5,880 nucleotides of DNA from Alphaproteobacteria bacterium (GTDB lineage Bacteria; Pseudomonadota; Alphaproteobacteria; CACIAM-22H2). Location: positions 1 through 5,880 of the forward strand of contig VGDA01000246.1 in assembly GCA_016869915.1 (NCBI GenBank). The letters run 5' to 3'. The notes under the pieces are model-generated. The model ran no database searches, was not told the DNA's origin, and was given only the letters and a program-made list of their open reading frames with translations. Numbering within the stretch: position 1 is the stretch's first letter; the number at the start of each line of letters is the position of its first letter. Position numbers and translations under genes: made by a program. Positions 1-5,848 of this stretch are shown here, in pieces.

Positions 1-51
1 GCATACACGACGGGCGCCATCCACGTCATCGATGGCGGCCTGACGCTGTGA
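1..51 (+). CDS. C-terminal end of a short-chain dehydrogenase/reductase (partial)
   Basis: Frame 1 reads the 16 residues AYTTGAIHVIDGGLTL and then TGA at 49-51. The pattern T-G-x-x-x-x-x-D-G-G near the end is the usual close of classical SDR enzymes, where it helps form the substrate loop and the tetramer interface. The rest of the gene, including the cofactor site and the catalytic Tyr-Lys pair, lies outside the window. SDRs beside KDPG-type aldolases commonly act as sugar or sugar-acid dehydrogenases in Entner-Doudoroff-like routes, so that role is likely here, but it is inferred from context. Its stop overlaps the aldolase GTG start by four bases, which indicates co-translation. Family assignment is fairly sure; the substrate is unknown. 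Confidence 0.75.
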   Translation, partial: AYTTGAIHVIDGGLTL

Positions 52-683
52 GCGAAGGGCTGCGCGCGCGGCTGCGGTCGGCGGTCGCCGTCCCGGTCAT
101 CACCGCGGGCGAGGTCGCCGACACGGTCGAGCTCTGCCGCGCGCTGGTCGCCGGCGGCCTCGACATGCTCGAGGTCACGTTGCGCACGCCGACCGCGCTC
201 GCGGCGCTAGAGGCCGTGGCGCGCGCACTGCCGCAGGCGCATGTCGGGGTCGGCACCGCGCTCTCCGCCGCCGACCTGCGTCGCGCCGCCGATGCCGGCG
301 CGCGCTTCGCGGTCAGCCCGGGCTTCGACCCGGGCATGGCGGAGGCCGCGCGCGCCGCGCCGCTCGACTGGCTGCCGGGCGCGGTGACGGCGTCCGAGAT
401 CATGCAGGCGCGCAGCGCCGGCTTCGCGACGCTGAAGTTCTTCCCCGCGCAGCAGTCGGGCGGCACCGCCGCGCTGAAGGCCTTCGCCCCGGTCTTCGCG
501 GACGTCGCGTTCTGCCCGACCGGCGGGCTCGACCAGAAGCTCGCCGCCGAGTACCTCGCCTGCCCGAACGTCGTCGCCGCCGGCGGCACCTGGATGATGC
601 CGAAGGACGCGATCGCCGCGCGCGACTGGCGCCGCATCGAGGAACTCGCGCGCGCCGCGCGCGGGGCCGGAACGGCGCGGTGA
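48..683 (+). CDS. eda: KDPG aldolase family protein (2-keto-3-deoxy sugar-acid aldolase)
   Basis: This 211-residue protein has the usual length of a class I KDPG/KHG aldolase, a cytosolic TIM barrel that splits 2-keto-3-deoxy-6-phosphogluconate into pyruvate and glyceraldehyde 3-phosphate. Family motifs appear in order: LEVTLRT at 41-47 with the general acid/base Glu42, GVGT at 67-70, AVSPGF at 88-93, LPGAVTASE at 109-117, LKFFPA at 129-134 with Lys130 as the expected Schiff-base lysine, CPTGG at 156-160 in the phosphate/carboxylate-binding turn, and GGTWM at 179-183. It resembles Eda more than DgoA, whose corresponding motifs differ. The GTG start at 48 overlaps the SDR stop (GTGA), and its own TGA overlaps the next start in the same way. 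Arginine codons are CGN with no AGG seen. The true substrate may be a related deoxy-keto acid, phosphorylated or not, because neighbouring sugar genes outside the window would decide it. Confidence 0.9.
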   Translation: MSEGLRARLRSAVAVPVITAGEVADTVELCRALVAGGLDMLEVTLRTPTALAALEAVARALPQAHVGVGTALSAADLRRAADAGARFAVSPGFDPGMAEAARAAPLDWLPGAVTASEIMQARSAGFATLKFFPAQQSGGTAALKAFAPVFADVAFCPTGGLDQKLAAEYLACPNVVAAGGTWMMPKDAIAARDWRRIEELARAARGAGTAR

Positions 684-3106
684 GCGAAACCCCGCGGCCG
701 GGCGCCCTCGAGCGCGATTTCCGCGAGGTGCACGCCGCGGAGATCGCCTGGATCAACGAGGGGCGGGGCGACGGCGGCAGGCTCAAGCAATCGGAAACCG
801 GAAGCCCTCCGCCGATCCAGGGCGCCGGCCTCGCGCTTTCCGGAGGCGGCATCAGGTCCGCCGCGTTCTGCCTCGGCGCGATGCAGGCGCTTGACGTCCA
901 CCTGAGGGGCGGTCCCCACGCGCCGGACGGGATCCGCTTCTTCGACTGGATGTCGACCGTGTCCGGCGGTGGCTATGCCGGCGCGTCGGTGCGCCTCGGC
1001 ATGGAGCAGAGGAACGGCGAATTTCCCTTCGCGCACGCCGCGGGAGGCAAGCAGGACGGGCCGGCGCTCGGCCATGTCCGCAACTATTCGCGCTACCTCG
1101 CGCCGCGCGGCGGGATCCTGGAGATGCTCGGGTCGATCGCCATCGTGCTGCGCGGCCTGCTCGTGAACCTGCTGGTGGTGGGATCGGCGGTGCTCGTGCT
1201 CGCCGCGCTGACCGGCTTCCTCTATCCGGACCAGGGCTTCAAGGCGGCCACGGGGCCATGGCGGGTGCTCGGGACCAGCCATTTCGACGTGACGCTGTGC
1301 CTCCTGGGTATGCTGGTCGCATGGATGCTCGGCTGGGCAGGGTGGCGCTTCATGCGCGCAGGCAGGGGCGGGCCAGAGATGTCGGCGATGGCGCTGCGCG
1401 TGGCCCTGTGGCTGATCTGCCTGACCATCCTCCTGGGCTTCCTGCAGGCGCAGCCGCATGCGGCGTCCTTCGTCTTCGATGCCTTCGGCAAGCCGAGCGG
1501 CGAGGATGGCATCGCGAACCTCCTCCTCATCGAGTTGCCGAAGATCGCTGCCGCGCTCGGCACCGTCCTCGCCCTCGTGAGCAGCGTGCTGGGCCGGGCC
1601 GCCACCGGATCCGGCGGAGGGATGGAGAGCCTCGCGCGGAGATATGCCGCCAGGGCGGGTGTCTGGGCCGTGGCGCTGATCGTCCCGCTCTGCATCTGGA
1701 TCGCCTACCTGCACGCGACGCTCTGGACCGATATCGGGTTCCAGCATCGTCCCGCGACCCTCGCGGCGGTCGTCTCCTGGTACTGCGGCCTGCCCGACGC
1801 GAGCACCGCCCTGCTGCAGGGCGCCAGGGCGCGAGCCCTGTGCAACGAGACCTACCTCGTGTCGCGGATCTTCCTCGTCGGCGGCCTGGCGATCTTCCTG
1901 CTGCTGCTCTTTCTGTTCCATCTAGAGCCCAATGCGACATCGCTGCACCGGCTCTACAGGGATCGCCTTTCGAAGGCATTTCTCTTCGGCCGCCTGCCCG
2001 ATCCCGCGCAGGCAGGCGACAAGCAGGATCCACCGCAACCGGCCTCGACAGCCCTCCAGGACCTGAAGCCGCGCCATGGTCCGCTGCTCCTCATGAACTG
2101 TGCGCTCAACATCCACGCGTCCAGGACCATGAACCGACGCGGACGCAACGCCGACTTCTTCTTCTTCTCGCCGCTATGGGCCGGGTCGGCCGCCACCGGG
2201 TTCCTGAAGGTCGCCAGCTGGCCGACCACGGGACCTGGAAAGTGCCCGGACATCGGCGCGGCGATGGCGATCTCCGGCGCCGCGGTCTCGTCGAACATGG
2301 GCGCGACCATGCCGAGGCGCATGGCGCTGACGCTGGCCGTGCTTAACCTCCGCCTTGGGTACTGGATGCCCAACCCGGCGCATGTCGCGTCCAGGGCCAT
2401 GGCGGCCACCACGGTCGGGCGTGGCGCCACGATCCTGAGGCCGCGCGCCGCGATCGACGCGGTCAAGGTCGCATCGGCGAAGGGCCCCGACTTCTTCCGC
2501 TACCATCCGTTCTTCGCCGAGATCTTCTCCAAGCTCGACGAGGATTCCGATCGCATCTACCTCACCGATGGCGGCCACATCGAGAACCTGGGCGTCTACG
2601 AGCTGCTGCGGCGGCGCGTGCGTACCATCGTCGTCGTCGATGGCGAGGCCGATGGCGAGATGAACTTCGGCTCCCTCGTCAGGCTGCAGCGCTTCGCGCG
2701 CATCGACCTCGGCGTGACGATCGACCTGCCGTGGCAGGCCATCCGCGAGGCGACGCTCGCGTTGGCGCGCGGCGAGCCCGCGCCGGCGAGCGCCGCCCAT
2801 GTCGCCGTCGGGACCATCGACTATGGCGACGCGAAGGGCACGCTCGTCTACGTGAAGTCGTCGCTGACCGGCGACGAGAACGACTACATCCGCGACTATG
2901 CGCGGCGGAACCCGTCCTTCCCGCACGAGACGACCGGCGACCAGTTCTTCTCGGAGGAGCAGTTCGAGGTCTATCGCGCGCTCGGCTTCCATGCGCTCAA
3001 CAGCGCGTTCACGAAGCCGGGCATGGTCGCGAGCGACCTCCAGCTCCACGGTGCCGCCGCCTTCGCGGCCCTGTTCCGGCGCGAGGTCGTGGTTCCCCCG
3101 GCCTAG
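680..3106 (+). CDS. Large membrane-embedded patatin-like phospholipase
   Basis: The protein has 808 residues. The N-terminal part carries the patatin oxyanion loop SGGGIRS (54-60) and the nucleophile elbow STVSGGGY (92-99), with Ser95 as expected nucleophile. The catalytic Asp is Asp630 in TDGGHIENLGVYELLRRR (629-646). Between them lie about six hydrophobic helices, near 150-182, 203-225, 237-257, 279-304, 326-346 and 394-414; an even number places both catalytic halves on the same side, presumably the cytoplasm. Further conserved-looking blocks are SLHRLYRDRL (421-430), the MNCALNIHASR region (472-482), ISGAAVSSNMG (531-541) and LNLRLGYWMPNP (555-566). It most likely hydrolyses acyl esters of membrane lipids, but substrate and role are unknown. 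The GTG start at 680 overlaps the aldolase stop (GTGA); an in-frame GTG at 728 is a weaker alternative. Thirteen arginines use AGG, unlike the neighbours. Its TAG stop shares the CTAG with the convergent kinase. Family assignment is sure; its place in a sugar operon is odd. Confidence 0.88.
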   Translation: MSETPRPGALERDFREVHAAEIAWINEGRGDGGRLKQSETGSPPPIQGAGLALSGGGIRSAAFCLGAMQALDVHLRGGPHAPDGIRFFDWMSTVSGGGYAGASVRLGMEQRNGEFPFAHAAGGKQDGPALGHVRNYSRYLAPRGGILEMLGSIAIVLRGLLVNLLVVGSAVLVLAALTGFLYPDQGFKAATGPWRVLGTSHFDVTLCLLGMLVAWMLGWAGWRFMRAGRGGPEMSAMALRVALWLICLTILLGFLQAQPHAASFVFDAFGKPSGEDGIANLLLIELPKIAAALGTVLALVSSVLGRAATGSGGGMESLARRYAARAGVWAVALIVPLCIWIAYLHATLWTDIGFQHRPATLAAVVSWYCGLPDASTALLQGARARALCNETYLVSRIFLVGGLAIFLLLLFLFHLEPNATSLHRLYRDRLSKAFLFGRLPDPAQAGDKQDPPQPASTALQDLKPRHGPLLLMNCALNIHASRTMNRRGRNADFFFFSPLWAGSAATGFLKVASWPTTGPGKCPDIGAAMAISGAAVSSNMGATMPRRMALTLAVLNLRLGYWMPNPAHVASRAMAATTVGRGATILRPRAAIDAVKVASAKGPDFFRYHPFFAEIFSKLDEDSDRIYLTDGGHIENLGVYELLRRRVRTIVVVDGEADGEMNFGSLVRLQRFARIDLGVTIDLPWQAIREATLALARGEPAPASAAHVAVGTIDYGDAKGTLVYVKSSLTGDENDYIRDYARRNPSFPHETTGDQFFSEEQFEVYRALGFHALNSAFTKPGMVASDLQLHGAAAFAALFRREVVVPPA

Positions 3107-4005
3107 CTCCTCCAGCCCGCGAGGAACGCATCGACCTCCTCGCGCGACGGCGTCGTCGTGCGGCTCCCGAAGCGCGCGCACTTGAGCGCGGCGGCGACAT
3201 TGGCGAAGCGCGCGGCCTCGGCGGCGCCGCGTCCCTCCGCGAGGGCGAGCAGGAAGGCGCCATGGAAGACGTCGCCTGCGGCCAGCGTGTCCACGGCCTC
3301 GACGCGCGGCGCCGGCTCGGCGCGCAGGTCGTCGCCCTCGAGCCAGCGGAAGCCACCCGGCCCCACGGTCACGCCGAGGAATCCGCCGAAGCGGCGGCGC
3401 GCGGCGCGCAACCCGTCAGCTGGGTCGCTGGTGCCGGACCAGTCGCGTAGCGCGACCTCCGACCAGACCACATGGGTCGCGCGCGCCATGAGGTCTTCGA
3501 GGATCTCGCGCGTCGCGACATCGGCGTCGAGCATCGCGATCGCGCCGGCCGCGCGCGCCGCGTCCAGCGCGCGCGCCGCGCCGCGTGGCCAGCGCGCATC
3601 GACCATGACGCCGTCGAAGCCCGGCATGTCCGCGACGGGCAGCCAGGACGGATCCTGGTCGAGCGCGGGGTCGTAGTAGGGGACGATCATGCGCTCGCCC
3701 TCCCGGTCGATGAGGATCGCGGAGACCGGCGAGGCATGCCCCGCGATGCGCCGCACGCGGTCGACGCGCACGCCGTAGCCGCGCATGTCGGCGAGGATCT
3801 CGTCGCCGACCCGGTCGTCGCCGCAGCGCCCCCAGAACTCGACGTCGCCGCCGAGCCTGCCGATGGCGCAGGCGGCGGAGGCCGCCATGCCCCCGCCCGT
3901 GCCGACGAACCTGCCGGCCTCGATGGCGCCGGGCCCGGGTGGGATGCGGTCCACGCCGTAGAGCCAGTCCCAGGTGACGATGCCGCAGGTGAGCAGGCGA
4001 GGCAT
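3103..4005 (-). CDS. PfkB-family carbohydrate kinase, YihV-like
   Basis: This 300-residue protein has the normal length of a ribokinase/PfkB sugar kinase, which transfers phosphate from ATP to a sugar or sugar-acid hydroxyl. Visible marks are Asp13 in the substrate strand, the glycine-rich GTGGGMAASAA segment (35-45), FWGRCGDDRVG (57-67), VTVGPGG (212-218) in the nucleotide region, and the second PfkB signature DTLAAGDVFHGAF (239-251) with Asp245 as catalytic base. AALKCARFG (272-280) follows as in YihV. From memory it aligns nearly without gaps over its N-terminal half with E. coli sulfofructose kinase YihV, including SAILIDREGER and VDARW, but residues 27 and 109 are Ala and Pro where I recall Lys and Asn contacting the sulfonate. 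The substrate is therefore left open. The ATG at 4005-4003 matches the family N-terminus; a GGAG at 4021-4018 is a weak, distant ribosome site. The open frame continuing upstream is antisense to the dehydrogenase and is not part of the gene. Confidence 0.87.
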   Translation of the reverse strand: MPRLLTCGIVTWDWLYGVDRIPPGPGAIEAGRFVGTGGGMAASAACAIGRLGGDVEFWGRCGDDRVGDEILADMRGYGVRVDRVRRIAGHASPVSAILIDREGERMIVPYYDPALDQDPSWLPVADMPGFDGVMVDARWPRGAARALDAARAAGAIAMLDADVATREILEDLMARATHVVWSEVALRDWSGTSDPADGLRAARRRFGGFLGVTVGPGGFRWLEGDDLRAEPAPRVEAVDTLAAGDVFHGAFLLALAEGRGAAEAARFANVAAALKCARFGSRTTTPSREEVDAFLAGWRS

Positions 4006-4036
4006 GCGAGGGAGGCGCTCCGGTCCGCGCGCGATT

Positions 4037-4065
4037 GGGCTAGGGTCCGGGTCCAAGTCTAGCCC
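4037..4065. promoter_or_regulatory. Candidate operator: 7-bp inverted repeat
   Basis: GGGCTAG (4037-4043) and CTAGCCC (4059-4065) form a perfect inverted repeat with 15 bases between the arms and arm centres 22 bases apart, about two helical turns. This suits a dimeric DNA-binding regulator. The right arm overlaps the weak candidate -10 box and ends just before the ribosome-binding site of the dehydrogenase gene, so binding would be expected to repress. No regulator gene is present in the window, and the arms could instead form an RNA hairpin in the leader. Confidence 0.4.
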
Positions 4066-4071
4066 GGGAGG
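4066..4071 (+). promoter_or_regulatory. Shine-Dalgarno site for the GarR-like dehydrogenase
   Basis: GGGAGG lies six bases upstream of the GTG at 4078. It decides the start, because the next downstream methionine would cut into the Rossmann glycine motif. Confidence 0.8.
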
Positions 4072-4077
4072 ACAAGC

Positions 4078-4962
4078 GTGGGGACCAGCATCGGCTTCAT
4101 CGGCATCGGCATCATGGGACGCCACATGGCGCGCAACCTCGCGCGCGCGGGGCACGAGGTGGCCGTCCACGACGTGCGGCCGGAGGCGCTCGGGGGCATG
4201 GCCGGGCCGGGGCTGCGGGTCGCCGCGAGCGTCGCCGACGCGGTGCGCGACGCCGACGTCGCGATCACGATGCTGCCGGACACGCCGCAGGCGCAGGACG
4301 TGCTGCTGGGGCCCGGAGGCGTGCTCGAGGCTGGCACGCGCGGCGGCCTGGTCATCGAGATGAGCACGATCTCCGCGAGCGCGACGCGCGACATGGCCGC
4401 GCGCCTCGCCGGGCGCGGCATCGCGATGCTGGACGCGCCGGTCAGCGGCGGGCCTGCCGGCGCCGAGGGCGCGTCGCTGTCGATCATGGTCGGCGGCGAG
4501 GCCGAGCCCTTCGCGCGCGCCCTGCCGGTCCTGCAGGCGATGGGCCGGACAATCGTGCATGTCGGCGCGAGCGGCGCCGGGCAGACTGTGAAGATGTGTA
4601 ACCAGCTGGTCTGCGCGATCAACCTCATGGGCGTGTGCGAGGCCCTCGCGCTCGGCCGCGAGGCGGGGCTGGACCTCGGCAAGCTGCGCGAGGTGCTCAT
4701 GGGCGGCGCCGCCGGCTCGTGGATGATGCAGAACCTCGCGCCCCGCATGGTCGCGCGCGATCCCGCGGCCGGCTTCCGCATCGACCTCAAGCTCAAGGAC
4801 CTGCGGCTGGTCAACGAGGCGGCCTTCGAGATGGGCGTGCCGCTGCCCGCGACCGCGCTCGCGACGCAGCTCTACCTCGAGGCGCGCGCGCATGGCGAGG
4901 GATCGAACGGCAACCAGGCGCTCTATCGCGTCTACGACAGGCTCTCGAACCAGGAGGGATGA
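4078..4962 (+). CDS. Beta-hydroxyacid dehydrogenase, GarR-like (2-hydroxy-3-oxopropionate reductase family)
   Basis: This 294-residue protein has the length and motif order of the 3-hydroxyisobutyrate dehydrogenase/tartronate semialdehyde reductase family, cytosolic NAD(P)-dependent enzymes that interconvert a 3-hydroxyacid and its aldehyde. The Rossmann motif GFIGIGIMG is at 6-14, MLPDTP at 65-70, MSTIS at 95-99, the substrate-binding DAPVSGG at 119-125 with Ser123, and GAGQTVKMCNQ at 167-177 with catalytic Lys172 and Asn175. FRIDLKLKDL (233-242) closely resembles the same block of E. coli GarR. Asp32 at the end of the second strand suggests NAD(H) preference. YihU-type sulfolactaldehyde reductases, as I recall, have an Arg in the substrate loop; here it is the ordinary SGG. 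GTG at 4078 is preceded by a good ribosome site. It is the first gene of a two-gene unit with the paralogue four bases downstream. The exact substrate (tartronate semialdehyde, or another short aldehyde) is not settled. Confidence 0.88.
   Translation: MGTSIGFIGIGIMGRHMARNLARAGHEVAVHDVRPEALGGMAGPGLRVAASVADAVRDADVAITMLPDTPQAQDVLLGPGGVLEAGTRGGLVIEMSTISASATRDMAARLAGRGIAMLDAPVSGGPAGAEGASLSIMVGGEAEPFARALPVLQAMGRTIVHVGASGAGQTVKMCNQLVCAINLMGVCEALALGREAGLDLGKLREVLMGGAAGSWMMQNLAPRMVARDPAAGFRIDLKLKDLRLVNEAAFEMGVPLPATALATQLYLEARAHGEGSNGNQALYRVYDRLSNQEG
4952..4958 (+). promoter_or_regulatory. Shine-Dalgarno site for the second dehydrogenase
   Basis: AGGAGGG lies eight bases before the ATG at 4967, inside the last codons of the preceding gene. 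It supports ATG 4967 over the upstream in-frame ATG at 4892, which would add 25 residues not seen in this family. Confidence 0.8.
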
Positions 4963-4966
4963 CGCC

Positions 4967-5848
4967 ATGGCTTACCCGAAGCCCGTGCTCGGCTTCCTTG
5001 GCATCGGCCTGATGGGCGAGCCGATGGTCCTGCGGCTGCTGTCGCTCGGCCATCGCGTCCATGCCTGGAACTTCGTCGCCGGGCGGACGTCGCGCATTGA
5101 GGAGGCCGGCGCGACGATCCATGCCGACGCCGCGTCGGTGGCGCGGGCGGCCGACATCGTCCTCATGTGCGTCCTCGACACCGACGCCGTGGAGAACTCG
5201 GTCTTCGGGCCCGGCGGCGTCGCCGAAGCCGGCGCGCCGAGCAAGGTCCTCGTCGACATGTCGACGACGCAGCCTGACCGCTCGCGCGAGATGGCGCTGC
5301 GGCTGCGCGCGGGCACGGGCATGGGGTGGGTCGACGCGCCGGTCTCCGGCGGTCCGCCCGCCGCCGCCGCGGGAAGGCTGGCGATCATGGCTGGCGGCAC
5401 CGATGCCGACGTCGCGCATGTGCGCCCGGTGATGGACCAACTCGGCCAGAGCTTCACGCACATGGGCGGCGAGGGCGCGGGTCAGCTGACGAAGCTGGTC
5501 AACCAGGTCATCGTCTGCACGAACTTCGCCGTGCTCGCGGAGGCGCTGTCCTTCGCCGAGCGCGCGGGCATCGACGCGGCGCGCGTGCCGGAGGCTCTCG
5601 CGGGGGGCTACGCGGACACGCCGATGCTCCGGCATTTCTACCCGCGCATGCTCCGCCGCGACTTCGCGCCCGCGGGCTATGCGCGGCAGGTCCTCAAGGA
5701 CCTCGACATGGTCCAGTCGGTGGCGAAGGAGCTGAAGGCGCCGATGCCGATGACGTCGCAGGCGGCGACGCTCTACCGCTTCGCGGTCGCGCGCGGCCTC
5801 GCGGAGATGGACGCCGTCTCGGTCTTCAGCCTGTTCGAGAAGGAGTGA
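4967..5848 (+). CDS. Second beta-hydroxyacid dehydrogenase (NAD(P)-dependent), paralogue of the preceding gene
   Basis: This 293-residue protein has the same architecture as its neighbour: Rossmann motif LGFLGIGLMG (8-17), MSTTQ (98-102), substrate loop DAPVSGG (123-129) with Ser127, LAIMAGG (138-144), and GAGQLTKLVNQ (170-180) with catalytic Lys176 and Asn179. YARQVLKDLDM (238-248) carries the conserved Lys-Asp. It is clearly diverged from the first copy outside the motifs. The second strand ends in AWNFVAGRT (33-41), with Asn35 in place of the Asp of its neighbour. The family's NADP-type signature is Asn-Arg-Thr; here Phe follows the Asn, so cofactor choice is uncertain but probably differs from its neighbour. 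The gene starts four bases after the previous stop with a strong ribosome site, so the pair is almost surely cotranscribed. Candidate substrates include hydroxyisobutyrate-, threonate- or tartronate-type acids; none can be chosen from the sequence. Confidence 0.87.
   Translation: MAYPKPVLGFLGIGLMGEPMVLRLLSLGHRVHAWNFVAGRTSRIEEAGATIHADAASVARAADIVLMCVLDTDAVENSVFGPGGVAEAGAPSKVLVDMSTTQPDRSREMALRLRAGTGMGWVDAPVSGGPPAAAAGRLAIMAGGTDADVAHVRPVMDQLGQSFTHMGGEGAGQLTKLVNQVIVCTNFAVLAEALSFAERAGIDAARVPEALAGGYADTPMLRHFYPRMLRRDFAPAGYARQVLKDLDMVQSVAKELKAPMPMTSQAATLYRFAVARGLAEMDAVSVFSLFEKE

Larger units (their letters stand above)
4006..4077. promoter_or_regulatory. Divergent intergenic promoter region
   Basis: These 72 bases separate the divergent kinase and dehydrogenase starts and are the only substantial non-coding stretch in the window, so promoters for both directions should lie here or within the adjoining gene ends. 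A weak + strand candidate is TTGGGC (4035-4040), a 17-base spacer and TCTAGC (4058-4063); each box matches the sigma-70 consensus at only three of six positions. No convincing - strand promoter was found. Positions 4043-4054 are the hexamer GGGTCC twice in tandem. The regulatory role is inferred from the arrangement. Confidence 0.55.

Noticed and set aside
26..1921. Long open frame on the - strand (631 codons) opposite the aldolase and patatin
   Set aside because: It is charged low-complexity sequence with no recognisable motif, antisense to two genes with clear catalytic residues; long antisense frames are expected at this GC content.
2156..2167. Run of four TTC codons in the patatin as a slippage or phase-variation site
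   Set aside because: Four triplet units are too few, and changes in a triplet repeat would not shift the frame.
1258..2346. Open frame of 362 codons on the + strand in a different phase of the patatin
   Set aside because: It is a phase shadow with arginine/proline-rich composition; the patatin frame carries the helices and conserved blocks over the same bases.
4892..4966. Upstream ATG for the second dehydrogenase
   Set aside because: It would add 25 residues overlapping the previous gene and lies before the strong AGGAGGG site; ATG 4967 puts the Rossmann motif at the usual distance from the N-terminus.
4006..4968. Upstream extension of the kinase frame to 621 residues
   Set aside because: The extra part is antisense to the GarR-like gene and has no domain; the family N-terminus matches the ATG at 4005.
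3103..5848. Sulfo-EMP (sulfoquinovose) pathway based on the YihV-like kinase and YihU-family dehydrogenases
   Set aside because: The dehydrogenases have the ordinary SGG substrate loop rather than the Arg-containing loop I recall in YihU, the kinase lacks two remembered sulfonate-contact residues, and no YihT-type aldolase or isomerase is present.
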